A DNA stretch of 64,000 nt from Burkholderia singularis (GTDB lineage Bacteria > Pseudomonadota > Gammaproteobacteria > Burkholderiales > Burkholderiaceae): NCBI RefSeq assembly GCF_900176645.1, contig NZ_FXAN01000126.1, positions 1 to 64,000 on the forward strand. Direction: 5' to 3'. Position 1 is the stretch's first letter, and every line of letters begins with the position of its first letter. The position numbers and the translations under genes are program-made. Of this stretch, positions 47,250 through 57,485 are shown one piece after another. Below the pieces are notes generated by a model. The model was not told the DNA's origin and did no database searches. It saw nothing but the letters and a program-made list of their open reading frames with translations.

Positions 47250-48179
47250 TCAAGCGCGCTCGAGGCCGGCCAAGTCCCGCAAAGAATTTGCATTGTAAAA
47301 CGCTCGCTCGTCGTCAAATGGCACTTCGATCGTCTTGTGGCGTGCGTACCACGCGCGTACTCGGCGTTGGCCTGCCGCAAGACATGCATACAGATCGTCG
47401 GCGAGCGCGGTGTTGATGAGCGCGAACACGGGATGAGGCGCTATGCCGCCGCTTGCGTCGAGGGTCGTCGCGAATGCGATGTCCGCGCGCTGCGCGTCGA
47501 GCGCGGCCGCAAGCCGGGTGGCAAGGTCGGCGGGCAGCAGCGGCGAATCGCATGGCACGCACAGCACGCGCGGCGTGCCGGCCATCCGCATCCCGGCGAG
47601 GAGGCCCGCGAGCGGGCCGGCGAATTCGCCGCTGCTGCCGGCGGCGGGGAGATCGGCGTCGCCGGGCATCGGGTGGAGGCGGGCGTCGCCGGCGTCGGCG
47701 CGATGCGTATTCGCCGGTGCCGGGCGTGTCATCGGGCGCGGGTTCGAGGCCGGCGAGCGTGCTGTGCCGGCCGCGCGCGCATCGGCGGCGTCGGCATCCG
47801 CATGTCCGGCTGCGGTGGTGGCGTATCCCGCAAAGGTATGGCCGACATCCGGTTGCGCCGCGCAAGGATGAGCCCTCCGCGCATCGGCTGGCTGCCCGTC
47901 CGCGCCGCGGCTTGGTGCGGCAAGCTCGCTTGCGATGGGCATATCCGCGACGATGCGCGCATGAAATGGCGCGCCGAGCGCCGCATAGGCGTCGAGATGA
48001 CGATTGGCGCTGATGACGAGCGCATCGACTTGCGGCGCAAGCCGGCGCAGCACGTGCAGCGCGAGCGGCTCGCCGCGCAGCGGCTGCAGCCCTTTGTCGA
48101 GACCGCCCATCCTCATGCCCCGGCCGCCCGCGAGCAGCAGGCCGGTGACGGCGGTGGACGGATGCGGGCCGGTGGTCAT
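47250..48179 (-). CDS. mobA: Molybdenum cofactor guanylyltransferase with an internal insertion
   Basis: MobA transfers GMP to the molybdenum cofactor to make the dinucleotide form used by nitrate and formate enzymes. The 309-residue product has the nucleotide-binding start LLLAGGRGMRMGGLDKGLQPL (first 20 of it at 14-33) and the metal-binding D211 in CVPCDSP. The usual family length is near 200. About 100 residues (83-185, encoded at 47625-47933) rich in A, D, G, R and P separate the RIVADMP strand from FAGPLAGLLAGMR, which are normally close together. The frame is intact through it. Confidence 0.88.
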   Translation of the reverse strand: MTTGPHPSTAVTGLLLAGGRGMRMGGLDKGLQPLRGEPLALHVLRRLAPQVDALVISANRHLDAYAALGAPFHARIVADMPIASELAAPSRGADGQPADARRAHPCAAQPDVGHTFAGYATTAAGHADADAADARAAGTARSPASNPRPMTRPAPANTHRADAGDARLHPMPGDADLPAAGSSGEFAGPLAGLLAGMRMAGTPRVLCVPCDSPLLPADLATRLAAALDAQRADIAFATTLDASGGIAPHPVFALINTALADDLYACLAAGQRRVRAWYARHKTIEVPFDDERAFYNANSLRDLAGLERA

Positions 48180-48199
48180 GCTGGCAGTGAGCGGCTGCC

Positions 48200-49312
48200 C
48201 TAGCCGCCGATATAGGACATTTCGACGCGTTTTGCGTCGCCGTTGTCGTGACCGCTCGCTGGCGCACTGCCGCGCAATTGCGAGTAGCGGTCGGTGCGCG
48301 CACGCCAGATGCGGGAGATCGCGGCGGCGAGTTGGCCATCGCTCGCGCCGCCGCGCATGAGGCTGCGCAGATCGTGACCGGACGACGCGAACAAGCACAG
48401 ATACAGCTTGCCCTCCGTCGACAGGCGCGCGCGCGTGCAATCGCCGCAGAATGCCCGCGTGACACTCGAGATCATGCCGATCTCGCCGCCGCCGTCCGCA
48501 TAGCGCCAGCGTTGCGCGGTTTCGGACGGCGTGTGCCGTTCGAGCGGCACGACCGGGAAGTGCTCGGCGATGCGCGCGACCACGTCGGCGGACGGCAGCA
48601 CTTCGGCCAGATTCCAGCCGTTCGACGTGCCGACGTCCATATATTCGATGAAGCGCAGCACGACGCCCGTGCCTTTGAAGCGGCGCGCCATCGGCACGAT
48701 TTGCGCGTCGTTCGTGCCGCGCTTGACGACCATGTTGACCTTGACCGGCTCCAGTCCGGCGGCTTGCGCGGCGAAGATGCCGTCGAGGACGTCGGCGCTC
48801 GAGAAGTCGGCGTCGTTCATGCGTTTGAAAAGCGATTCGTCGAGCGCGTCGAGACTCACGCTCACGCGCGTGAGCCCCGCCTCCTTCAGGCGTTGCGCCT
48901 TGCGGGCGAGCAGCGAGCCGTTGGTCGTCAGCGTCAAGTCGAGCGGACGGGCGCTCACGGTTTCGAGCCGCGCGAGCCGCTCGATCAGAAATTCGATATT
49001 CTTGCGCAACAACGGTTCGCCGCCGGTGATGCGGATTTTCTCGACGCCATGCGCGACGAAAATCCGTGCGAGCCGTTCGACCTCCTCGAACCTGAGCAGC
49101 GCGTCGTGCGGCAGGAACGGATAGTCGTTGCCGAACACGGCGCGCGGCATGCAGTACACGCATCGGAAATTGCAGCGATCCGTGACGGAGATGCGCAAGT
49201 CGCGCAGCGGCCGCGCGAGCGCGTCGCGCAGCATGCCGGTCGGCTCGAGCGGCGTGTCGAATGCGGCGGGGGGCGCGCTGATCGGGGTCACGGGAATGAA
49301 GCGTTGGGGCAT
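48200..49312 (-). CDS. moaA: GTP 3',8-cyclase (MoaA)
   Basis: MoaA starts molybdenum cofactor synthesis by rearranging GTP with radical SAM chemistry. The 370-residue product has the N-terminal cluster C47-x3-C51-x2-C54 ([10 protein letters not shown]), the SAM-binding ITGGEPLLR and the second cluster CGDCTR with a third cysteine in YLC near 300-320. It ends in Gly-Gly, needed for activity. mobA follows after 20 nt. Confidence 0.96.
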   Translation of the reverse strand: MPQRFIPVTPISAPPAAFDTPLEPTGMLRDALARPLRDLRISVTDRCNFRCVYCMPRAVFGNDYPFLPHDALLRFEEVERLARIFVAHGVEKIRITGGEPLLRKNIEFLIERLARLETVSARPLDLTLTTNGSLLARKAQRLKEAGLTRVSVSLDALDESLFKRMNDADFSSADVLDGIFAAQAAGLEPVKVNMVVKRGTNDAQIVPMARRFKGTGVVLRFIEYMDVGTSNGWNLAEVLPSADVVARIAEHFPVVPLERHTPSETAQRWRYADGGGEIGMISSVTRAFCGDCTRARLSTEGKLYLCLFASSGHDLRSLMRGGASDGQLAAAISRIWRARTDRYSQLRGSAPASGHDNGDAKRVEMSYIGG

Positions 49313-49617
49313 GGGCGTCGCGGGAAGGGCCGGGCTTCCATTTTAGCCGGAAGTGGCGGGCGGAACCGGACAGGGAAATCCGTGAAAATGCAGCACAGAC
49401 GCAAGTAAGGGCGGCGCATCCGTCACACGGTCGGCATGTTGCGGCGCGGTATTGCCGGCCTTCATGCGCGGCTTATCCGATTGCTTGAGCCTTGGCCGTT
49501 CTTATGGCCGGGGATGAAAAAACAAAACCCCACGTTTTTCGGAACGTGGGGTTTGCTGGCGTCCGCCGGCCATCCGAGCCGTTTCGAAAGGCGGCCCGGA
49601 TGGCGGACGCGGCTGGA
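49313..49617. other. Intergenic region with the rne terminator
   Basis: This holds the moaA promoter side and, at 49525-49554, the rne terminator. No gene or repeat is seen. Confidence 0.55.
49519..49554 (-). terminator. Terminator of rne
   Basis: AAACCCCACGTT (49525-49536) and AACGTGGGGTTT (49543-49554) form a 12-bp stem around six bases. Read from the minus strand it is followed by TTGTTTTTTC, so it ends rne. Confidence 0.85.
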
Positions 49618-52600
49618 TCAGCGGTGCGTCGTTTCGATTTGCTGCATCGGCGTCGTGTCGACTGGCGGCAACGGCTTGCGCTCGCGCGGCACACGGACCG
49701 GCTGCGCAACATGCGCAGCGGCCGCTTGCGCGGCGCGCAGCTTGTTCGTGTCGGTGTTGACCCAGACGAGCCCGGCAGCCGCCAGCACCGAACCGAGGTC
49801 CGATGCGCCCGCGGCTTGCACATCGACTGGCTGCGCGGCGGCGGCAGGCGCTGCCGCGGGCATGTCGGCCGCCACGGCGGCGGGCGCCGGAGCGTGCTGC
49901 GGGACTTGATCGACGTTCGCATCGATCGGCGCGGCGGCGATGCTCGCAGGCGGCGGTTCCGCGGCGGCCGAAGCCGGCGCCTCGGCTACGGCGCGCGCCG
50001 GTTCAATCGCGGGTTCGATCGCCGGTTCAATTGCGGCCTCTGCCGCAGGCGCGGCATGCGTGTGCGCTTGCGCGGCGACGGCCGGCGCGGCGTCTTCCGT
50101 CCGGACGCTGTCGCTCGGAACCGATACGGTTTCTGCGGCCGCGCTGCCGACCGGAGCTGGCGTGACGCCCGCGTCGCCGGGCGCCGCGACAACCTCGGCC
50201 GGCGCCGCAGGCGCGACAGATGTGACGGGTGCGACGGGTACAGCGGGCGCGGCATCGGCTGCGGTCTCGACGGCTTGCGCCGGCGGCAGCGCCGGTTGCG
50301 CGTCATGAGCGGCAGGCACGTCCGCGGCTGTCGCGAGCGGCTCCGCCTTCACATTGCCGACGTCGTGAGCGGCGGGCGCGACGGCGGCCGTTGCCGCGGC
50401 CACGGCCGTGACGCTCGCGGCGACTTCCGCTTGTGTAACGTGATGCACTTCGCGGCCGGTATCCGGTGCCGCCTGCTGCGGCGCTTGCGCGGCCGGGGCT
50501 TGTGCTTGCACCGTCACGTGTTCGTCCGCTTGGGCCGGTTGTGCCGTGCCGATTGCGGTCTCCTCGTCGCGCTCGCGGCGGCCGCCACGGCGGCCGCGGC
50601 GGCGGCGGCGGCGTTCGTCGCCGTCGCGCGCGAGCGTATCGGCGTCGGCGCCGATATCCGTACCGGGCAACGGCTCGGCTTTTTCGACAGGCTCCACATG
50701 CGCGCTTTCGCCGCGATTGACCGTTTCGAGCGTGGCGACGTGCTGGACCGGCTTACGGCGGTCGCCCCGTTCACCCCGTTCGCGACGCTCGCCGCGCGCA
50801 GCCGGCTCGCCGTCGAGCGTTTCGACTCGCTCGCGCGGCTCGCGCTGTTCACGCGGCTCGCGAGCCTCGCGCGGCTCGCGGCCTTCGCGCTGGTCGCGGC
50901 CGCCGCGGCTCTCGCGGCCTTCGCGCGCGTCGCGATTTTCACGGCCCTCACGGCTTTCCCGCGGCTCGCGGTTGTCCTTACCCTCGCGCTCGGCGCGCGG
51001 CGACTGGCCACGCGTGCCCGCCGAAGTCTGCTCGCGGCCGCCCGTCTGCTGCGCGCCGTTGCCGCGGCGGTTGCGGTTGCGTTCGCCGCCGCGCTCTGCC
51101 TTCTCGCCGCGCTCGCGCGCCGGACGCGCCGCCGGTTCCTGGGCGGCCGGTGCGGCAGCGGGGGCCGCGGCCGGTTGCGGCTGCACGCCGAACAGGCTCT
51201 TTAGCCATTTGACGAAGCCGCCGGCCGCCGGCGCGGCTGCCACGGGCGCGGGTTGCTGCACGGGTGGCTGCTGACGTTGCGGCGCCGGCCGCTCGGGCGT
51301 AATGCCCTTGACGGCGGCTTCCTGGCGCGGTTTCGCCTCTTCGGCTCGCTTGCTGTAGCCGGTTTCCGCCTCGAGTTCGCGGGCCGCTTCCTCGGCCATC
51401 TTCCACGACGCGCGCGGATCGTCCAGGCGCGCATCGTCGTGGCGCAGGCGCTCGAGCTTGTAGTGCGGCGTATCGAGATGCTTGTTCGGGATCAGCACGA
51501 CGCCGACCTTGAAGCGCGACTCGATCTTGTTGATTTCCTGGCGCTTTTCGTTGAGCAGGAACGCGGTCACCTCGACGGGCACTTGGCAATGGATCGCCGC
51601 GGTGTTTTCCTTCATCGCTTCTTCCTGAATGATCCGCAGCACTTGCAGCGCGGACGATTCGGTATCGCGGATATGGCCCGTGCCGTTGCAGCGCGGGCAG
51701 GTGACGTGGCTGCCCTCGGACAGCGCCGGGCGCAGCCGCTGCCGCGACAGCTCCATCAGGCCGAAACGCGAGATCTTGCCCATCTGCACGCGCGCGCGGT
51801 CGTGCTTCAGCGCGTCCTTCAGACGCTGCTCGACTTCGCGCTGGCTCTTGGCCGATTCCATGTCGATGAAATCGATCACGATCAGGCCGCCCAGGTCGCG
51901 CAGCCGCAACTGGCGCGCGACTTCGTCGGCCGCCTCGAGGTTCGTGCGGGTCGCGGTTTCCTCGATGTCCGCGCCTTTGGTCGCGCGCGCCGAGTTCACG
52001 TCGATCGCGACGAGCGCCTCGGTGTGGTCGATCACGATCGCGCCGCCCGACGGCAGCGGCACCGTGCGCGAGTATGCGGTCTCGATCTGGTGCTCGATCT
52101 GAAAGCGGGAGAAGAGGGGGACGTCGTCGTGATAGCGCTTCACTTTGCCGACATTGTCGGGCATCACGATGTCCATGAACGCGCGGGCCTGATCGTAGAT
52201 GTCGGTCGTGTCGATCAGGATCTCGCCGATATCCGGCTGGAAATAGTCTCGGATCGCGCGGATCACGAGGCTCGATTCGAGATAGATCAGCATCGGCTCG
52301 CCGGCGCGGCCGCTTTGCGACGCGGCCTCGATCGCGCGCCAAAGCTGCAACAGGTAGTTCAAATCCCATTGCAGTTCCTCGGCGCTGCGGCCGATTCCCG
52401 CGGTGCGGGCGATCATGCTCATGCCGTCGGGGATTTCGAGCTGCGCCATCGTTTCGCGCAGTTCCTGGCGCTCGTCGCCCTCGATCCGGCGCGACACGCC
52501 GCCGCCGCGCGGGTTGTTCGGCATCAGCACGAGATAGCGGCCGGCGAGCGAGATGAACGTGGTGAGCGCCGCGCCCTTGTTGCCGCGCTCCTCCTTCTCG

Positions 52601-52908
52601 ACCTGGACGATCAGCTCCTGGCCCTCGCGCAGCGCGTCCTGGATGCGCGCGGAGCGCATGTCGACGCCGTCCTTGAAGTACTGGCGGGCGACTTCCTTGA
52701 ACGGCAGGAAGCCGTGGCGGTCTTCGCCGTAGTTGACGAAGCAGGCCTCGAGCGACGGCTCGATGCGGGTGACGACGCCTTTGTAGATATTGCCTTTACG
52801 CTGTTCGCGTCCGGCGGTTTCGATGTCGATGTCGATGAGCTTTTGCCCATCGACGATGGCGACGCGCAGTTCTTCTTGCTGCGTTGCATTGAACAGCATG
52901 CGTTTCAT
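49618..52908 (-). CDS. rne: Ribonuclease E
   Basis: RNase E starts mRNA decay and processes rRNA and tRNA precursors at the inner membrane. The 1096-residue product has the S1 domain (about 37-125), 5'-sensor region, catalytic magnesium aspartates D303 (AIDVNS) and D346 (VIDFID), and zinc-link cysteines C404 and C407 (CPRC), all at the E. coli positions. After about 540 comes a disordered tail: Gln/Pro-rich, then an Arg/Glu/Gly-rich part (about 620-760) that may bind RNA and partners, then an Ala/Pro/Val region with three IEPA repeats. ATG at 52908 is preferred to the upstream 52956. Confidence 0.95.
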   Translation of the reverse strand: MKRMLFNATQQEELRVAIVDGQKLIDIDIETAGREQRKGNIYKGVVTRIEPSLEACFVNYGEDRHGFLPFKEVARQYFKDGVDMRSARIQDALREGQELIVQVEKEERGNKGAALTTFISLAGRYLVLMPNNPRGGGVSRRIEGDERQELRETMAQLEIPDGMSMIARTAGIGRSAEELQWDLNYLLQLWRAIEAASQSGRAGEPMLIYLESSLVIRAIRDYFQPDIGEILIDTTDIYDQARAFMDIVMPDNVGKVKRYHDDVPLFSRFQIEHQIETAYSRTVPLPSGGAIVIDHTEALVAIDVNSARATKGADIEETATRTNLEAADEVARQLRLRDLGGLIVIDFIDMESAKSQREVEQRLKDALKHDRARVQMGKISRFGLMELSRQRLRPALSEGSHVTCPRCNGTGHIRDTESSALQVLRIIQEEAMKENTAAIHCQVPVEVTAFLLNEKRQEINKIESRFKVGVVLIPNKHLDTPHYKLERLRHDDARLDDPRASWKMAEEAARELEAETGYSKRAEEAKPRQEAAVKGITPERPAPQRQQPPVQQPAPVAAAPAAGGFVKWLKSLFGVQPQPAAAPAAAPAAQEPAARPARERGEKAERGGERNRNRRGNGAQQTGGREQTSAGTRGQSPRAEREGKDNREPRESREGRENRDAREGRESRGGRDQREGREPREAREPREQREPRERVETLDGEPAARGERRERGERGDRRKPVQHVATLETVNRGESAHVEPVEKAEPLPGTDIGADADTLARDGDERRRRRRGRRGGRRERDEETAIGTAQPAQADEHVTVQAQAPAAQAPQQAAPDTGREVHHVTQAEVAASVTAVAAATAAVAPAAHDVGNVKAEPLATAADVPAAHDAQPALPPAQAVETAADAAPAVPVAPVTSVAPAAPAEVVAAPGDAGVTPAPVGSAAAETVSVPSDSVRTEDAAPAVAAQAHTHAAPAAEAAIEPAIEPAIEPARAVAEAPASAAAEPPPASIAAAPIDANVDQVPQHAPAPAAVAADMPAAAPAAAAQPVDVQAAGASDLGSVLAAAGLVWVNTDTNKLRAAQAAAAHVAQPVRVPRERKPLPPVDTTPMQQIETTHR

Positions 52909-53629
52909 TGAACGACTCCAGCGGCTCGACCGCCGACGTCCAGGCCCTTGAGCCAAGCGACGCAGGCGACGGCAAGCCGCGCATTATTGTGTTGTCACAA
53001 GCACGCTGGAGCGGGAATGAGGGCGGGAAAATGGCCTGGATAGGCGCGAGCCCGAACGACGGGCTTCGGCCAATGGGCACCTGCGAACACGGCTTCAAAG
53101 CACACGGCGTCGACACTCCGCGCGCCTTGACGGCGCACCGAGCTCCGACCGGGCACCGCCGCGGGCGCGGCGCAAGGTGCGCGCGGCGCCGGAGGGCGGC
53201 AGGTGCGGCGGTTCGGCCGCAGCGGGGAGTATCGAATCCAGCCCGACTTTCCCGTCTGGGGTGTTCTTCCTTGGTTTGACGTCGCCAAGTCCCGCGCTTC
53301 TTGCAGGACCACATCGGGCGCACGCCGTTCTATTCGCAACAGGAAGCCGTGCCGTGCCTGCGATGCGCCGCGCCGCAGCTTCCAATCAAATTCTTTTTGT
53401 CCAACATTCCGTTACCGCGGCACGGCTCGGACCGAATCCGCCTGTGGGCGCGATCCCTGCCTGAGCGAGGTGCCGTGCGTGCAACTTGCTGCTTGTTTCA
53501 CTCATGAGGGCGAGCAGCGCGCCCCGGGCGCAAGTAAAATAGCAGTTTGCGCTTGCGCCTCGTGCAGCCCGCCCGAAACGGCCGATCAGGTCGTTTCGCT
53601 GCGGAAAGCTGTGCAAAATTATATTCAGT
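52909..53629. other. rne/rluC divergent intergenic region
   Basis: These 721 bp have no recognisable gene. They must hold the rne promoter and any rne leader; an rne 5' leader mediates autoregulation in E. coli. A small stem TTGTG-TTGT-CACAA lies at 52987-53000, close to the rne start. At the rluC end, TATATT (53620-53625) touches the start codon. Confidence 0.55.
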
Positions 53630-54652
53630 ATGAATGAGCTAGGCAAAATTTCCCAAAATCCGGTAGCAAGCGGTCAAGTTTCGCTGGTCGAAATCGACGA
53701 AAACACGGCCGGTCAGCGGATCGACAATTTTCTGCTGCGCGTATGCAAGGGCGTGCCGAAGAGTCATATTTACCGGATCTTGCGCAGCGGCGAAGTCCGC
53801 GTGAATAAGGGCCGGGTCGACGCGCAGTACCGGCTCGCTTACGGCGACGTCGTGCGCGTGCCGCCCGTGCGCGTCGCCGCGGCCGATCCCGCGCGCGCGG
53901 CGGAAGTGCCGGCAGCCGAATTCGACATTCTGTTCGAGGACGATGCGATCATCGCGCTGAACAAACCGGCAGGCGTCGCCGTGCACGGCGGCAGCGGCGT
54001 CGCGTTCGGCGTGATCGAGCAGATGCGCCGCGCACGGCCGCACGCGAAGTTTCTCGAACTCGCGCACCGGCTCGATCGCGAAACGTCGGGCATTCTGATG
54101 CTTGCGAAAAAACGCTCGGCGCTCGTCGGCTTGCACGAGCAGATTCGCGACAACCGGATGGACAAGCGCTATTTCGCGTGCGCGCACGGCCACTGGGCGC
54201 CCGACTGGGGGCGCCGCCGCGCGGTGAAGGCGCCGCTCTTCAAATATTCGACGCCGGACGGCGAGCGGCGCGTGCGCGTCCAGGACGACGGGCTGCCGTC
54301 GCACACGATATTCAATCTCGTCGAGCGCTGGCCGGATTACGTATTGCTGGAGGCGGAACTCAAAACGGGCCGGACCCATCAGATTCGGGTGCATCTCGCT
54401 CATCTGGGCTTGCCGATCGTCGGCGATGCGAAGTATGGCGATTTCGCGCTGAACAAGGCGCTGGCGCGTGCGAGCGCGGTGCCCTCGCTCAAGCGGATGT
54501 TCCTGCATGCGCACCGGTTGCGCCTCGCGCATCCGTTGACGGGCGAGCTGCTGCAATTCGACGCGCCGCTGCCCGCCGATTGCCGACGCTTTCTCGGCCA
54601 ACTCACTGACCTGCGCGATACGCGCGACATGCATGGCTCGACAGCAATTTGA
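53630..54652 (+). CDS. rluC: 23S rRNA pseudouridine synthase RluC
   Basis: RluC makes pseudouridines 955, 2504 and 2580 (E. coli numbering) of 23S rRNA. The 340-residue product has an N-terminal S4 domain (about 28-85, IDNFLLRVCKGVPKSHIYRI) and the RluA-type catalytic core with D149 in HRLDRETSG and the GRTHQIRVHLAHLG motif. ATG at 53630 gives family length but has no ribosome site and lies five bases after a -10-like TATATT. rne is divergent, as in many proteobacteria. Confidence 0.94.
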   Translation: MNELGKISQNPVASGQVSLVEIDENTAGQRIDNFLLRVCKGVPKSHIYRILRSGEVRVNKGRVDAQYRLAYGDVVRVPPVRVAAADPARAAEVPAAEFDILFEDDAIIALNKPAGVAVHGGSGVAFGVIEQMRRARPHAKFLELAHRLDRETSGILMLAKKRSALVGLHEQIRDNRMDKRYFACAHGHWAPDWGRRRAVKAPLFKYSTPDGERRVRVQDDGLPSHTIFNLVERWPDYVLLEAELKTGRTHQIRVHLAHLGLPIVGDAKYGDFALNKALARASAVPSLKRMFLHAHRLRLAHPLTGELLQFDAPLPADCRRFLGQLTDLRDTRDMHGSTAI

Positions 54653-55292
54653 CCTGATCGTCTTCGACTGGGACGGCACGCTGATGGATTCGACCGCGCA
54701 CATCGCGCGCTGTATCCAGGCGGCCTGCCGCGATCTTGGCTTGCCCACGCCGTCCGACGAGTCCTCCCGCTACGTGATCGGCCTCGGCTTACGCGACGCG
54801 CTCGCCGTGACCGCGCCGAGCCTTGATCCCGCGGACTACCCCCGTCTCGCGGAACGCTACCGCTTTCATTATTTGCTGCAGGACCAGCGCACTGAGCTGT
54901 TCGCGGGCGTGCGGGAGTTGCTCGACGAGTTGCGCGAAGCCGGCTATTTGTTGGCGGTGGCCACGGGCAAGGGGCGCGTCGGCCTGAACCGCGCGCTCGC
55001 CGACGCCAAGCTCACGAGCCTGTTCGACGGCACGCGCTGCGCGGACGAGACGTTCTCGAAGCCGCATCCGGCGATGCTGCAGGAGTTGACGCGCGAATTG
55101 GGGCAGGATTTGTCGCGCACGCTGATGATCGGCGACACGACGCACGATCTGCAAATGGCGGCGAGCGCGGGCGCGGCGGGAGTCGGCGTCGCATACGGCG
55201 CGCATTCGACCGACGCGCTTGCGGCGTTGTCGCCGCGCTTCATCGCGCCCGACGTCGGCGCGCTCGCCGGCTGGCTGCGGGAGCACGCATGA
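54633..55292 (+). CDS. HAD-superfamily phosphatase (phosphoglycolate-phosphatase-like)
   Basis: The 219-residue enzyme has motif I DWDGTLMDS (D12 and D14), motif II in LAVATGKGR, the lysine in SKPHP and motif IV GDTTHDLQMA. The cap is the helical C1 type of the Gph/PGP group. The gene overlaps rluC by 20 nt. Next to rluC such phosphatases are common, but the substrate is not known and phosphoglycolate is only one candidate. Confidence 0.88.
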   Translation: MARQQFDLIVFDWDGTLMDSTAHIARCIQAACRDLGLPTPSDESSRYVIGLGLRDALAVTAPSLDPADYPRLAERYRFHYLLQDQRTELFAGVRELLDELREAGYLLAVATGKGRVGLNRALADAKLTSLFDGTRCADETFSKPHPAMLQELTRELGQDLSRTLMIGDTTHDLQMAASAGAAGVGVAYGAHSTDALAALSPRFIAPDVGALAGWLREHA

Positions 55293-55687
55293 GCGATCAG
55301 GCAGACGGCGCGCTTGCGCTGCGCGTGTGCGCGTCCAACGCGCTCGTCGACGGCGGCCGCGGCGTGCGGGTCGACGCCACGTTGCGCGGCGAGCCCGCCG
55401 TCGTATTCTTCGTTCGCTACGACGGCCGCGCGTATGGTTATCTAAACCGCTGTGCGCACGTTCCGATGGAGCTGGACTGGGTCGAAGGGCAGTTCTTCGA
55501 GTCGTCCGGCTTATACTTGATGTGCGCGACGCATGGCGCGATTTATGCTCCGGACACGGGGCAGTGCGTCGGTGGCCCGTGCCGCGGCGCGCGGTTGCGC
55601 TCCGTCAAGGTCGACGAACGGGATACGCCCGACGGCCGCGCGGTGTTCTGGCAGCCCGACGGCGACCTGCGTCCGGCTTCTTCCTGA
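55289..55687 (+). CDS. Rieske [2Fe-2S] ferredoxin-like protein
   Basis: The 132-residue soluble protein has one Rieske domain with ligands C55-x-H57 and C79-x2-H82 (MCATHG). It lacks a signal peptide and membrane anchor and so is not the cytochrome bc1 subunit; it resembles small Rieske ferredoxins of unknown partner. ATG overlaps the stop of the HAD gene (ATGA), and sppA follows after 16 nt. Confidence 0.85.
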   Translation: MSDQADGALALRVCASNALVDGGRGVRVDATLRGEPAVVFFVRYDGRAYGYLNRCAHVPMELDWVEGQFFESSGLYLMCATHGAIYAPDTGQCVGGPCRGARLRSVKVDERDTPDGRAVFWQPDGDLRPASS

Positions 55688-55703
55688 TTTCAGATAACGA
55701 TAC

Positions 55704-56705
55704 ATGGCCGATCACATTACTCCACCCGATTCACCCACGCCGTCCGCGTCGAATGCCGCTGCCCGGGAGCCTGGCTGGGAGCGCGCGGCGCTCGAGCGCA
55801 TCGCGCTCGCGGCCATCCACGAGCAGCGCGCCGCGCGCCGTTGGAAGATCTTCTTCCGGTTCGTGTTCTTGTTTCTGCTCATCGCGTTCGTCGTCGGGCT
55901 CGTCAAATTTGCCGGCGAGGGTGCGAAGCTCGCGAGCGGCCGCCATACCGCGCTCGTGACGATCGATGGCGAAATCGCGGCCGGCACGAATGCGAATGCC
56001 GAGGACATCAACACAGCGCTCGATCAAGCGTTCGAGGACAGCGGCACTGCGGGCGTCGTGCTGCGCATCAACAGCCCGGGCGGCAGCCCGGTGCAGGCGG
56101 GCATCGTCTATGACGAGATCCGCCGGCTGCGCAAGAAGTATCCCGATAAGCCCCTTTATGTCGTCGTCACGGATATTTGCGCGTCCGGCGGCTATTACAT
56201 CGCGTCGGCGGCTGACAAGATCTTCGTTGACAAAGCGAGCGTCGTCGGCTCGATCGGCGTGCTGATGGAGGGCTTCGGCTTTACCGGGCTGATGGATAAG
56301 CTCGGCGTCGAGCGGCGGATGCATACGTCGGGAGAGAACAAGGGCTTCTTCGATCCGTTCTCGCCCGAAACGCCGAAGATGAACGCACATGCGCAGCAGA
56401 TGCTCGACGAAATCCATGCGCAGTTCATCAAGGCGGTGAAGGACGGCCGCGGCGCGCGTCTGCACGAGACGCCCGATCTCTTCTCCGGGCTTTTCTGGAC
56501 GGGCGCGAAGAGCATCGAACTCGGCCTTGCCGACGGTTTCGGCACGACCGACAGCGTCGCGCGCGATCTGCTAAAGGCGCCCGATCTCGTCGACTATACG
56601 GTCAAGGAAAGCCTGGGCGATCGCGTCGCGCGCCGGTTCGGCGCGGCGCTCGGTTCGGCGGCGATGAAGGCGGCGGCCGTCGGCGGCGAGTTGAAGCTGC
56701 GCTGA
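55704..56705 (+). CDS. sppA: Signal peptide peptidase, S49 family (short SppA)
   Basis: This inner-membrane serine protease cleaves leftover signal peptides. The 333-residue product has a cytoplasmic N-terminal segment, one membrane helix (about 50-68), and the S49 domain with the nucleophile S161 in CASGGYYIASAADK and base K213 in SGENKGF. It is the short form of archaea and Bacillus, not the duplicated E. coli enzyme. Last of the rluC operon. Confidence 0.9.
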   Translation: MADHITPPDSPTPSASNAAAREPGWERAALERIALAAIHEQRAARRWKIFFRFVFLFLLIAFVVGLVKFAGEGAKLASGRHTALVTIDGEIAAGTNANAEDINTALDQAFEDSGTAGVVLRINSPGGSPVQAGIVYDEIRRLRKKYPDKPLYVVVTDICASGGYYIASAADKIFVDKASVVGSIGVLMEGFGFTGLMDKLGVERRMHTSGENKGFFDPFSPETPKMNAHAQQMLDEIHAQFIKAVKDGRGARLHETPDLFSGLFWTGAKSIELGLADGFGTTDSVARDLLKAPDLVDYTVKESLGDRVARRFGAALGSAAMKAAAVGGELKLR

Positions 56706-56762
56706 GGCGTGGCGGCGCGCCGGCGTGTGCCGCCGGTGCGCCGCGCCTTCCGACTCGGCCGC

Positions 56763-57485
56763 TCAATTCGCCAGCAGCAGAAAAATCGCAGGGCGCTTGT
56801 GCAGATCCGGCACAGGCGCCTTTTTCCATCCGCCGGCCGGGCGGCTCACGATCGTTTCGGTCGGCAGCGTCAGATCGGCCGCGACGCACACGAGCGTCGA
56901 CGGCGCGCAAGTTTCGACGAGCGCATCGAGCATCGGCTGATTGCGATATGGCGTTTCGATGAAAATCTGCGTCTGGTTCGCCTTGCGCGACTGCTGTTCG
57001 AGTTCGCGCAGCCGCTTCGTGCGCGCGGCGGCATCGACGGGCAGATAGCCGTGAAACGCGAAACTTTGCCCGTTCAGCCCGGATGCCATCAGCGCGAGCA
57101 GAATCGAGCTTGGTCCGACCATCGGTACGACTTTCACGCCGCGCTCGTGCGCGCGCCGCACGAGCAGCGCGCCGGGGTCCGCGACCGCCGGGCAGCCGGC
57201 TTCCGACACGAGTCCTGCATCGGCTCCGGCGATGATCGGCGCAAGCAATCCGTCGATCGCGCCGGCGGGCGTCTTCACGTTCAACTCGCGAATCTCGATT
57301 TCCTGGATCGGCTGTTCGGTGCCGATTTTCTTCAGGAACGCGCGGGTCGTTTTCGCGTTTTCGCCGATGTAGTAGCGAAGCGATGCCGCCCGTGTTTGCA
57401 CCGCGGCGGGCAGCACGGCCGCGAGCAGTGCGGCGTCGCTCTCGCCGAGCGTGTTCGGAATCAGGTAAAGCGTGCCAGCCGTCAT
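56763..57485 (-). CDS. SAM-dependent methyltransferase, tetrapyrrole methylase family (RsmI-like)
   Basis: The 240-residue protein has the tetrapyrrole methylase fold: LYLIPNTLGESD at the start, LVSEAGCPAVADPGALLVRRAH near 90-112 and VPMVGPSSILLALMASG. It is shorter than RsmI, the 16S rRNA C1402 2'-O methyltransferase, and its start differs from RsmI's LYVVATPIGN, so it is probably a paralogue of unknown substrate. It overlaps maf by 4 nt. Confidence 0.85.
   Translation of the reverse strand: MTAGTLYLIPNTLGESDAALLAAVLPAAVQTRAASLRYYIGENAKTTRAFLKKIGTEQPIQEIEIRELNVKTPAGAIDGLLAPIIAGADAGLVSEAGCPAVADPGALLVRRAHERGVKVVPMVGPSSILLALMASGLNGQSFAFHGYLPVDAAARTKRLRELEQQSRKANQTQIFIETPYRNQPMLDALVETCAPSTLVCVAADLTLPTETIVSRPAGGWKKAPVPDLHKRPAIFLLLAN

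Noticed and set aside
51253-52911. Open frame of 552 codons opposite rne.
   Set aside because: It mirrors the conserved catalytic half of RNase E; the coding constraint belongs to rne, and the translation is low in domain content.
52909-53629. A gene encoded in the rne-rluC gap, such as the open frame 53203-53637.
   Set aside because: Its translation has high arginine and cysteine content, no recognisable domain and no ribosome site, and it overlaps the rluC start.
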